Of a DNA stretch of 64,000 nucleotides, positions 1-10,700 are shown in pieces. How positions within the stretch are numbered: the first letter of the stretch is position 1; every line of letters begins with the position of its first letter. The position numbers and the translations under genes are program-made. The notes beneath the pieces are model-generated. The model was given only the letters and a program-made list of their open reading frames with translations, did not search any database and had not been told where the DNA came from. Origin of the DNA: Escallonia rubra (taxonomy: Eukaryota; Streptophyta; Magnoliopsida; Escalloniales; Escalloniaceae); contig JAVXUO010000057.1 of assembly GCA_033065855.1 (NCBI GenBank), positions 1-64,000 of the forward strand, read 5' to 3'.

Positions 1-22
1 GTGTTGTCAAACAGTGCTTTTA

Positions 23-552
23 GGGTTCGTTTGACAAATTTTTTTTTTTGGTTTTCAGTTTTTAAAAGCAGCTTAATTTTTTTTATTTAAAAACAAGTAG
101 GTGTTTGATAACCCTTTTTTTTTGAGTTTTTCTTTTTTGGTGTTTGGTAACCCTTTTTATTTTGACTTTTTTTTTTGGTAGTTTGCGGTGGCGGAGGTGG
201 GGTGTAGCGGTGGTGGTGGTGGTGGTGGCCGGCAGCCGGATCTTCGGTGGTCGCCGGCGGCCGGAGGTCGCTGCCGGTAGTCTCCGGTAGTGGTCGCCGG
301 CGGCCGGCGGTGGTCGCCGGTGGCCGACGGTGGTCGCCTGAGGTGGCTGCCGGCGGTGGGAGGGTGGTGGTGGTGGTCTAAGAAAAAAAAACCAAAAGTG
401 AAAAAAAAAACCCGTTTCTGGCGGTCTTTTTTTTACTCTCCAGTTTAAAAACTGGTTTTTAAAATTGAAAAAAAAATAGTTACCAAACGCTCCTTTTTTT
501 CAGTTTTTAAAAACTGAAAAAAAAAAACAATTTTTTTTTGTCAAACTGGCCC
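23..552. mobile_element. PIF/Harbinger-like non-autonomous element
   Basis: The ends are inverted: the left starts GGGTTCGTTTGACAAA and the right ends TTTGTCAAACTGGCCC, followed inward on both sides by T/A-rich runs. TTA flanks the element on both sides (20-22 and 553-555), the target duplication expected of PIF/Harbinger. There is no transposase. The middle (about 180-385) is a GC-rich degenerate minisatellite built on GGTGGTCGCCGG-like units, in sharp contrast to the AT-rich arms. It may be captured DNA. Confidence 0.65.
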
Positions 553-734
553 TTAGTTTTCGCGTACTCCTTTTTTTTTTTTTGGTGACAGAGAGTTTGT
601 CGTGGCGAGGTGGGAAGGATTACGTTCATTTGGCGTGTTTTTGTACAACGAGAAAAGTGATTTCATTTTTGATACGAGAAAGAAGTCAAAACGATATGAT
701 CGCCTTCCATATTTTGGTTGTTTGACCATCTTAA

Positions 735-1106
735 TGTTGTAAACAAATGATCACTCAAGCTCACACTTTGTTGCACTCAAATTCATACACTCACTTATAT
801 GAGGAGGACATGGAGAGAACTTGAAGAGAACACATAATATACCTTAAAAAATTTATCTCATAGTTCTTCCTCTCCTTTCACTTGCATCATCTTACACATT
901 TTTATAGTACTTCTAAGTAACTCCTAGACATATAATAAATATACCACTAACCCACTATTTCAACAATATAATAGCCACTACTTCCACTAACACATAACAA
1001 TAATGCACTTGTAACTTATGCACCCACTAAGACATAACTTAATAACCCACTAACATGTCACATTAATCATCACTCTAAAAAACTAAATCAAGTTTATTTT
1101 CCAACA
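735..1106 (-). mobile_element. Solo LTR (Ty1/copia-like)
   Basis: Read on the minus strand the segment begins TGTTGGAAAATAAACTTG and ends TTTACAACA, the TG...CA ends of an LTR. The 5-bp direct repeat CTTAA abuts both sides (730-734 and 1107-1111). A TATAAAAA-type box lies in the middle on the minus strand. No primer-binding site or coding region follows, so it is a solo LTR left by recombination. The copia assignment is inferred from length and end sequence. Confidence 0.7.
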
Positions 1107-1244
1107 CTTAAGAGGATGCTGCAAAAAAATTTCTTTAGAACTTAGCTTTTGTGCGTACAAATAATTGTGAACATAGTTTCAGGCAAGTCAACCAAAAAAT
1201 TGATTATAACTCGTATATTAACATTAACAAATGGCAATGATGAC

Positions 1245-2130
1245 CTTATAACACAAAGTGATGCATCTAAACAAGGGGTTCAGTTGTGTTCTCGTGCAAA
1301 GAAGGAAGGTATTGCTATGCTTTGAGGAAGTTGAAGCCTTATGAAGAAAATTATTGTACACATGATTTGGAGTTAACCACTGTTGTATTGCGCATTGCAC
1401 AAATAGAAACATTAGTTCTATGAAGTCGTATTTGACGCATATACCAATGGAAAAGTTCAAGATATCTATTTCCTAAAAAAAAGAGTTGAATATGTGATGG
1501 TGTAGGTAATTGGGTGACTTAATGACTATAGTTGCACTATTTAGTACCATCCATGTAGACCTAATGTTTTAGTCAATATTGCGCTAAAAAACTATAGTTT
1601 TGTAATTTCACTATCGAATAAAAGAAATTTACAAAAGGATGTCTGTAGGTGAAAGTCTCGAGGTATAAATTTTTTATATTTATACGGAAGTTTAAGAAAT
1701 CAAATATGATTTGGTCCAGGAGTTGAAACCTGATTATTACTAATGTAATGATGAGATTTGGATTTTTAGAAATCATGTGACTGTGTTCTCAGTGACGGTG
1801 ATGTGAAACCACTGGTAATGGGAGAAGCATATCGAGAAAATATACTATCCATCCAAGGACGACCAAAATATAAAGCAATTTGTGGTTTAGTTGGTGGTGA
1901 AGTCAAATGAAGGGCAGTTGTGTACAAATGCCTAATGTAACAAGTTCAAAGCCGAACATTGTGTATCGGGAAGGCTTCTCCCACCGTTATTAGTACCCGA
2001 ATGGAATGATCGAAAATACTATAGATCACTTTTGTCATAGATTTGCCTTAGTTAAATAATTATGACACCTTTTCGGGGAGAACTAGCGCTTCTCGGCAGT
2101 TTTGGTATGACATTTCTTCACATCAAATAA
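1245..2130 (+). pseudogene. Decayed Ty3/gypsy pol (RNase H to integrase)
   Basis: Across shifting frames the plus strand gives DASKQG, then LKPYEENYCTHDLEL, then NDYSCTI-YHP, and further on KAEH...G-LLPPL-VPEWN. These follow the usual order in Ty3/gypsy pol: RNase H (TDASKQGLG, QLKPYE-NYPTHDLEL, DYD--I-YHPGKANVVADALSR), then the integrase zinc-finger/core junction (QQVKAEHQRP-GLLQPLPIPEW). Several stops and frameshifts interrupt every frame, so it cannot be active. No LTR pair was found around it. Confidence 0.6.
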
Positions 2131-2739
2131 GAAAAGAGCTACGGCTAAGTTTAAACTTGGAGATGAGTCTTTTTTTGTTTCTTGGCGCCCAAGTAAGACC
2201 AAGCTCATGAGCGTAGTATCTCCAGTTGGAACAAGTTAATGGAATCCCTTTTTTATGTCCCATACCCCCCTCCTCCCCACCCCCACCTGGTTTGGCGACA
2301 TAAGGGGAAAAAGTGGAAACAGAGGATAGCGTTTCCCTTGATTTAGCTGTAGCGAGCTTCTAATGGTAGGCTCGCACGGCATGCCATTATCACAATTTGT
2401 TCGAATGTGCCCCGGTTATTACTATACCTAATAAGTAAATAGAAAGATTAATTGCAAACTATGAAGAAACGTGAGGATGTAATTGGTAGTTCATCCTTAA
2501 TCCTACCTCAAAATAACCCTATAATCTCTTTGGAACCAATTAGTTTGAGAATTGGATTTCAAACTGGGAATTGAATTGAAGCTCTTTTTCCTCTGTTTGA
2601 AACAAATGGAAATTTTAAGAACATAATTCTTCTTTTATGGCCGGTGAATAGTGGAAATGAAAAGATAACGAATTTTTAGATAATTATATCTTTACAATGA
2701 AAGAAGGAAAAAAAAACTACAGTAAATAGTTTCACACAT

Positions 2740-3490
2740 CCTGGTGGCAGCACATGGTGGCTGTAATGTGCGAGTTATATCTACAGTGTAGGTGATAGTG
2801 TAGTGTCACTGGTGGCGGAAGTGGTGAACATGGTGGTCATGGAGTGGCATGGATGTCTGGGTGGTCTAGTGATGTCAACCGTGGTAGTGGTGGTGGTGAC
2901 CTCATTAGGGCATAATTTGTGGTACTGTTAGTGATCATAGATATGTGGCGGCAGGGACAATGTTGGTGGTGGTGTGGTCTCAATGGTAATAGCGGTGGTA
3001 GTGTGGCGCCAATGGTGACAGTGGTGGTATGGCATCGAGGCGACAATGGTGGATGGTCTAGTGATGGCAACTGGTGGTGCTGCTGCTAGAGCGCCACTAA
3101 TAATGTTAGCGATGGTATAAGTAATAGGTACAATGGTAGTAGTGGTGTCGGGCATAGGCCATAGTGGTAATGGTGTGGCATTGGCGATACAAGGCAGTCT
3201 ATTGATGGTAATGATGGTTGTGGTATTAGGGTGTCATGAGCGGTAGTGCTTTGTGATATCTTCAATGGTGATGACAATACTAACAGTGATTTGAAGATAG
3301 AGATAATGATAGCCACGTTGGTCACAACGGTTGTGATACAATGGCACTAGTTCAAATGGTAGGGAGATGATGGCCGTAGTGACATTGACAATAATGCTAG
3401 CAACAGTGGTGAATATATATATATTGGTGGTTGGGGGTGGGGGAGGGGGGGGCAGTGAGTGTTGCAGTCTAGTGATGGTAACAGTGGTGG
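2740..3490. repeat. Degenerate GGT/ACC-rich minisatellite
   Basis: About 750 bp are dominated by imperfect TGGTGG, GTGGTAGTGG and ATGGTGGT units, with a G-run at 3440-3450 and a short (TA)n at 3415-3422. The open frames here on either strand are Pro/His/Thr-rich translations of the repeat and are not genes. The stretch 2131-2740 shows nothing recognisable except a C-rich run near 2264-2285. Confidence 0.6.
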
Positions 3491-4720
3491 CAAAGACAGT
3501 TGTTGGCACCCAAATTTCAAGAGAAAAAGCATATAATATTTAATATGAAAATATATTGGGATAATAATCAAGTGCAATATCATTTTTGCTAGGAGCTTTA
3601 TAAGCCCAAATAATTGGGCTTTTCAAGTAGGCCAATGTCTTAAAAAATCCACTAATATTACAACTGGGTTATAATATTTGGGTTGAAATGGAAGACTTGT
3701 AGAGACATTCCATGAAAATCAAAAGGATAGGTATCTACTAAATTTGATAAAACTCAAGATTGATCACATTTCTTATTATGGTGTACAAGAGACTTGGACT
3801 TCATTATAAAAAGAAGTCTTTGACATCAATTAAAAAGGGAGAAGGAAAAGAAAGCAACAAAAGAAAAATGGGTAGCAAAAGAGGGAGAGAAGCAGTCCAT
3901 CATGGTAGCCAAAAAAGAAAAAGGGGTTGAGAAGGAAAGGAAGAAATTAAAAGAAGAAGAAAAGTCTAGAAGAGCACAAAAAGAAAAGAAAGGAAAAGGA
4001 GGAAACAAGGTGAATCTTATTATAATTATGTCAGAGAGAGAAGGAAAGAAGAGAAAGAAGTAGAAAAGTCTTGAAGAGAACAAAAAGAAAAAAACAAAAG
4101 TCAAGGAAGAATCAGTGAAAGGAAAAGGGGTCAAGGTGAATCTAATTAATTTTATTTTCTTTCTTTTATTGCATGTATTACCATATTCATATTTGTTTCT
4201 CTTGTTGCATGTATTACCATATTCTTATTTGTCATTTCTTTCGAGATTATATAGTTGGAGGTTGTTGTGAAAATCATTAAAGATTGGCTTTATAGTCAAT
4301 TGGAAATATAAATTCACTTTATGTTAAAGTAAACGCCGTCATATATACGACGAGATTTATTGTCATAAATTTTCGTTAGTCAATAACCCAAAAAAAAGGT
4401 GTCATCAATAGTGATAATTGGTGCGGCAGTAGGTGATAAAGACAATGGGGATGATGTTGGTGGGTTCATAAGTTGTAAAGATTCTAGAAAAGGGTAAGAT
4501 ACGGTATATCAAGTCAAATCTTGCGAAATCCAATTCAATTTTTTTTCTTTATCATGTGACATAATTAAATTTAGATATTCAAAATCAAATTCCATCAAGT
4601 TCTAACCACACTCATAGCGGTCAGTGGTCACATGAATGGGCCAAACCAATACACAAAAAATGCTTATGGTCACATGTAACACACAAATATGCACATTTTC
4701 CTCACATATTTTGTCATCGA
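3491..4720. other. Intergenic DNA with purine-rich tract
   Basis: No gene was recognised. 3826-4130 is almost pure purine on the plus strand (GAA/AAG-rich). A 28-bp unit beginning TTGCATGTATTACCATATTC is directly repeated at 4169-4196 and 4205-4232. The TGTTGGCACC at about 3500 could be an LTR start, but no matching end or target duplication was found. Confidence 0.4.
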
Positions 4721-4732
4721 AAAATATTTTAA

Positions 4733-4963
4733 TTGCTACCTAGGGTAAAAGAATCTTCTTCTTACCCCTCATATAGCGACAATTAATACTCGCTAAATGT
4801 TTTTGTTTGCTTTTATTAAATAATGCTAAAAAGTTGATGTTAAGAATTGTCGCTGAAAGTGTTAGCAGAAAAGTCACTAAAAATATTTAGTGACTATTAA
4901 TTGTCACTACATGCACATGATTAAAGAAAAATTCTTACGATTCAAGTAGCAGTAAAAATTTCT
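4733..4963. mobile_element. MITE with arms beginning TTGCTACCT
   Basis: The left part (TTGCTACCTAGG...TAGCGACAATTAATACTCGCTAAAT) and the inverse complement of the right part (ACTGCTACTTGAATC...TAGTGACAATTAATAGTCACTAAAT) match over about 75 bp, giving a foldback element with no coding capacity. A related element lies near 50.28-50.47 kb. Superfamily is unknown. Confidence 0.5.
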
Positions 4964-5039
4964 GCTCCGTCGTCCACTACCTATGAGTAATGTTCAGCAA
5001 CCAAGTATAAAAGTTTCAAACATAAGATCTGTCCTTATT

Positions 5040-5917
5040 ACAAAACAAACAAATACTGGGGGTAGTTGAGAAGACCTAATACATCATTTTAGAAGGTCAA
5101 TGTGGTGCCAAACTAGTTGCAAATTTGAAGGCTGCATGATGCTTCTCCACTATGGAGAGAGGTCCCAATCGACTTCTATTAAACAAAGTTTGGTTCACCC
5201 AATGATTGCCTTGCCCAGCTTTTCTTGCCTGTCTCAATGCAGAAAGCATGAGATTCATTCATGGTCTCTGCATCAAGATCTATTCATGCTTCTTAGGCCT
5301 GCATCAAGATCTAGTAAAATTCTGACCAAGCCAGCCAAAAAATCAACACTCTTATCATCAGCTTCTCTTGTTTTTAAAGTACAAGCAGCCTACTCATACT
5401 TTGCCCAGAGAAAACTACTCCAGATGTGCCTTTATGTCATGTCTGTCACAAGTGCCACAAAAGTCAGGAGTATTTTTTTTTCGATCATTTATTATATAAT
5501 GGACAAAGTTTAGCTTCATGTATTTTATATTTGCTTGTCCGTAATATAATGTTGTAAATTCTTGTTTGGCCGAGATAGTTGTTATATATTACTATTCTCT
5601 TCTTAACAACAACAACAACAACAACAACAAAAAAGCAAAAATTGTGATGACTGCCAAAAAGTAAATTTAGCAACTTTTATAGTTTTTTGTGACATTTGTT
5701 GCCAATTTTTTTTGGCTAAACACCCCTTTAGCATTTTAGGAAATGGATGATTGGCTTTGCAACTTACCCTATAAATCGTGTTCCAATGGCAAACTTTTCT
5801 ACTCATCGTTGAAGTGAGAAATAATAAATCATTTTGTACTTGTCGGAGTCACTGGTTCATTGCGCGGAGCGAAAGCGAGTACGTGGAATTAAATCATATG
5901 AATTGCTTATGTACTAA
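5040..5917. other. Unassigned DNA with (AAC)n microsatellite
   Basis: A 137-codon open frame (5100-5513, +) shows no recognisable domain and resembles no family I know. It may be chance or a decayed gene. The unit GCATCAAGATCTA occurs twice at about 5270-5315. An (AAC)8-type microsatellite runs from 5605 to 5630. Confidence 0.35.
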
Positions 5918-6717
5918 GAGGGTATTTGAGATTAATTTTAAGATGCCGTTGAAATTGATACTCAAAAGTAGATTTTGCTAAAATTTTAATCAGTTTTCAA
6001 AATTAGCCTTAATCCATTTAAAGCATAATAGATCAAAAGTTATTGAAGATGTTTGAATAAAAAAGGATTAAAATATGTTTAGTGTGATAAAATTGTCATA
6101 TAGTGTATTCAAATTTGAAGAAATCATTTAATATCTATTTATATGTGATGATATTTTGATAATTCTCTTGGTCAAACCTAATTCTCCAAAATTGATTGAA
6201 TCAAAAACAAAAAATATGTGGATTTTTGGATTTAATCAGTTTTAAGCATATTTGAGCATATTTAATTAGTTTTTTTTTTTTTTTTGTGTGCCAAACACTT
6301 CAAACCTGATTTAATCAGGTTTGAACATTAATTAACGGTCAAACTTGGTTAAATCCAGGTTAAGTGTCAAACCTGATTGAATTATGATTAAACAGTTAAA
6401 TTTGATTAAATCCAGATTAATGGTTACACTTGATTAAATACTGATTAAATCAGGTTTGAAGTATTTTGTTCAAAAAGATAAACCAGAATTTGACTTATTA
6501 TTAGTTTTGGGGAATCATGTTTGACCAAGAGAATTATTAAAATATTATCACATATAAATAGTTATTAAATGCTCTCTTCCCGTTTGGATACACATTTTGT
6601 CATACTAAACCTAATTTAATCTCTTTTTATCCAAATATCCATGCTTAATATGAATTATACCTGATTTTAGAAACTGATTTAAATTTAATTAAAATTTACT
6701 TTTGAATACCAATCCTC
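5918..6717. mobile_element. Foldback Harbinger/Tourist-like MITE, copy 1
   Basis: The element starts GAGGGTATTTGAGATTAATTTT and ends AATACCAATCCTC, with TAA on both sides (5915-5917 and 6718-6720). The two halves are long inverted complements of each other: for example, TTGGTCAAACCTAATTCTCCAAAA on the left pairs with the TTTTGGGGAATCATGTTTGACCAA region on the right. The loop holds several GATTAAATCCAGGTT-type repeats. A relative lies at 19509-20132. Confidence 0.55.
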
Positions 6718-7704
6718 TAAATTAAGCGTCAATCGTGGTATGACCGACAGCGAGAGCAAGAGATAATTGCTCTACAGCGAAAGGAATGAGGGGTATGTAC
6801 GGTCATTTCAACCGAAAAGCTTCCACTGTTCGGTTTGTTCAAACTCTTCCAGCCATTGGCGGCTTCTTCCATCACCGCACCCCCACTACCCCGTCTCTCT
6901 ATATATTCGTATATATATCCCTTTATTTTATCTGGGTTCTGTCTAAAATCTTTACGACTGCCAATATATCTCTCTCTTTCTCCATATATTGCGCATTGTG
7001 TTATGCAATATGGACGTTTCTGTGTGTAACTGACATAGTATTGGGCTGATCACCTGCTTCATCTTGTTCGGTACCCTCAAGAGCTGCCATCTCAGATCTG
7101 GTAAAGGTCAGTCGCACTGTGAACAGTTGACTTTCGTATTACGGGGGCCATAATTGGTCTTTCTTTGTATTTCCATTTTTTTGATCATCTTTCATGAAGA
7201 TGGTCCAATGTAATTTCAAGTTTTCAGTTCCGAAGCCCTTTCATGTATTGCAACTACCCATGATTACTCATGAAAGTTTACTTTGTGATACTAATTAGAA
7301 AGTGGTGTACTTTTCATATGCTTGTGCACAACTCACGTGTGGCTAAAACATTGAATTTTGCCACTAAAGAACCTTTTAGCAACCAAATAATGTGTGAGAA
7401 ATCGTAAGAGGTGTGAATTTATACTTTCGCAGCTTGTTATGTTTTTCTATTTTCCACATTTTGCGTACTGTCTATTTCAACTGTTTATGTTGTTGAGCAA
7501 ATTATCCATGGAAATGGAACATTTAATTTTCAATTTTCTTTGCGTTTTTCAAATGAAACTGTTTGTTTGTCTTAAGATTTCTTGTCTGATAGGAGTGTGA
7601 TTTTTGGAATTGCCAGAATCTGGGTGCTTTGGGTATCTCTTGACGGGTTCATGTAGGTCAGAGGTTTGACTTTTTATCTTAGTGAAGAAGAGGGTTGTGA
7701 GATT
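6718..7704 (+). promoter_or_regulatory. EXAD promoter and 5' leader region
   Basis: A TATATATT box sits at 6900-6907. Downstream, a donor-like CTG|GTAAAG at about 7099/7100 and an acceptor-like TTATCTTAG at 7680 suggest a non-coding leader exon and an intron of about 580 bp before the start codon at 7705. The short open frames between 6786 and 7049 are read as leader, not protein. Transcript ends are inferred. Confidence 0.4.
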
Positions 7705-10700
7705 ATGCTCTCTTTTCAGAAATGGAGGTGCTCATGGTCTCTGGTGGCAGCCATTGCTTCAATTGTGGCATTTGTTTCAGTAGTGCATCTTTTCTTGTTT
7801 CCTGTGGTGCCATCTTTTGATTACTTTGGGACCAGGGGAGTCCAGCCCTCATGTGTCCCAATAAATGGATCGATTGAAGGTGGGCGTGATAATGTCCTGA
7901 GGAACCCACAGCCACTGCTTGATTTAGATACCCAGTTTCCAGCTGACTCGCACGAGGCAGTTGTTTATCATGGTGCTCCATGGAAGGCTGACATTGGCCG
8001 GTGGTTATCTGGTTGCGATTCAATTGTTACTGCAGTCAATGTTTCTGAGGTAAAGCTGGTTATGATTATAGAATTAGAATGCTTTTTTTTCATGCAATGT
8101 TGCATTAGAACTACAAACCTAGTCTTAATAGTGGTGCATTTGTAAACAGTATGTTCACAATTTGTCTTTCTTTCATCAGAAAATCGGTGGCAAGAGCTGT
8201 AAAAATGACTGCAGTGGTCAAGGGATTTGTAATCGTGAATTGGGTCAGTGTCGCTGCTTTCATGGATTCAGCGGTTAGTGCTTCTCTATCTTTCTTTTTA
8301 ATACCGTATAAGTTTAAAATCTCAAGTAGAACACTGCAGTTAAAGTATTGTGGCTGTCATACTAATAGGGTTTACTTCAGCCATTAGATCATTGTGCATA
8401 TTAAGTTGCACTCATTTCTTGAACCAATCTTATTGTTAGTCTTTTAAGGTGAAGAATGTGAGTTTGTCACATGGTTGATGAGGTACTTCTATGTCAAAGT
8501 TTTGAGTTTATTCTAAAGTACAACTTTGTAATTAGTAGATTCCAGTATCCATAGTTACTAATTGTGCAATGTAGCTGTACTGACTCCTAGTTCCGCAAGG
8601 TTATGATTTCTAATTCCGCAATGTAGCTGTACTGGCGAGTCAGTATCATATATGATTTCTAGTTCCGCAAGGTCTTGGAGCTTGCATTGATCCTCATTAA
8701 GAAAATGCAGTCTGCACCCATGTTCTCTCCAGCTCGCACCTGATGTGGAGTGGAAACGCATAGTATTGTTGTTGAGCTTATTATCTGAAAGTTGAAAGTA
8801 GTAACTTAATATAGATATTTCACGGTGTCATTTGATAGGAATTCATGGATATATGATCCTTCTTTGTCCCGCATTTCTCGTTTTTGCCTTTTCGTTTTGA
8901 TGTTTTTCTTGAATTTGTAATTTCATCTATTCTATCACAACTACATGGATAATAATTCATCTGGACCACTTTGCCATGGCAGAACTTTTCACTGGCATGT
9001 ATTAGAGTCTATGTTGCTTTTGCTGTCTTATTAGTGATATTTTATTGTTAAAAAGGCAGATCATCTATATAGTTCTAAGAACTGTTAATGTAACAGGAGA
9101 AGGATGCTCTGAGAGACTGCAGCTAAATTGCAACTACCCAGGATCAAAAGAGGAGCCCTATGGACGCTGGGTAGTATCAATTTGCTCTGCTTCTTGTGAC
9201 ACAACTAGAGCAATGTGCTTTTGCGGAGAAGGCACAAAGTACCCAAATCGTCCTGTTGCTGAGGCATGTGGCTTTAAAGTGAAGTAAGGGTCGTTTGACT
9301 GCTCATCTACACAGCAATCACTAAATTATCCAAGCATCATTGGCCTCGTGATTTTCCAACTTATGTTTCAGCTTACCTTCTGAACCTGGTGGTCCCAAAC
9401 TAACTGATTGGACAAAAGCTGACCTCGATAATGTACTCACTACAAATAGCAGCAAATCTGGTTGGTGTAATGTAGACCCTGTAGAAGCCTATGCTTCTAA
9501 GGTGAAATTCAAAGAGGAATGTGATTGCAAGTACGATGGTCTGTGGGGACAATTCTGTGAGGTGCCTGTTTCGTGTACTTGCATTAATCAATGCTCTGGC
9601 CATGGGCTTTGCCGTGGTGGATTTTGTCAGGTAGAATAAAATAGTCTTTGGTGCAACATTTTCTCTTATATACTTGAAAAGAGAGTCCTTTCTGTCACCC
9701 ATGTTTTCAATTACTTACACATGGAAGTACAGAGAATTACAGTATTAGGAGCTTATTTGGTACAGGAAATGTAAGCACATCACAGCTGCATAAGAAGCAA
9801 AATGAGGTACACTTGAAATACTAGGACATACTACGCCTGTCATCTAAACCTTACCAAAACTTTCATGCAGTAGAGAGGAGGATACTGGAGAAGTCTTAAA
9901 AGATCAACGGTATAGGAGAATTCAAGCAAGAAGTTATCAAATATAAACTGGGAAATTTTAATAAAGGTTTGAATGAGATGAAAAACTTTGAGAGTGAGTT
10001 CAAAATAATAAGATATATGCATTTAAGGTAACTAAAGTCTCAAACTATCAGTTATAAATTTGGAGTATTTAGCTTGTGGAAGTTGCAAGTTGAGGGTTCA
10101 CACTTGAACCGAAGTTGACTAAGGTTCTGTGATATATTTAAGACACCCTCATGGCATTTGGCTATGTTATTCATGCAAGATTTGATACAGGTGTTACATG
10201 ACAAGACTTTATTCCAAGGTCTAATCTAAATATGTTTGCATGAAGAGCTACTCTTCATGCAAGCATCTATGCTAATCACTGTACCCACCACGTTGACAAA
10301 CCCGTTATCATGAGCAGGGTTGTTTCATTGAATCACATCTAGTAAATTACTATCCATTTTTCCTAATACTTATCCTATTGACAAGCTCTTACTCTAGCAG
10401 ATTCATAATCATCTAGCCACTTCTAAAATGCAGGAAATTGTCAACTGAGATAGAGCCTTTTAAGGAGAGTTTAAGGTTCCCGGAAAGAGAAAAAAAAAAA
10501 CAATCGGGTAATCTACAGATAGGATCATATGACCACTTGCTTGTGGACACAAACACCAATTTATTTAAGAAGTCCCTTTTAGCCAATATGTTGGCACCAT
10601 TGCACTGCTTTGCCCGTATGTTACCTGGTTATAACGTTTGCATGCCATGAGCAGTGTATATTGGAGGTTTCCAGATACAATACTTCCTCTCTTTACTTCT

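Noticed and set aside
5100-5513. A 137-residue protein-coding gene
   Set aside because: No domain, no splice context and no promoter could be supported; kept only as unassigned DNA.
6786-7049. Short protein frames before EXAD
   Set aside because: They overlap the TATA box and likely leader and have no recognisable features.
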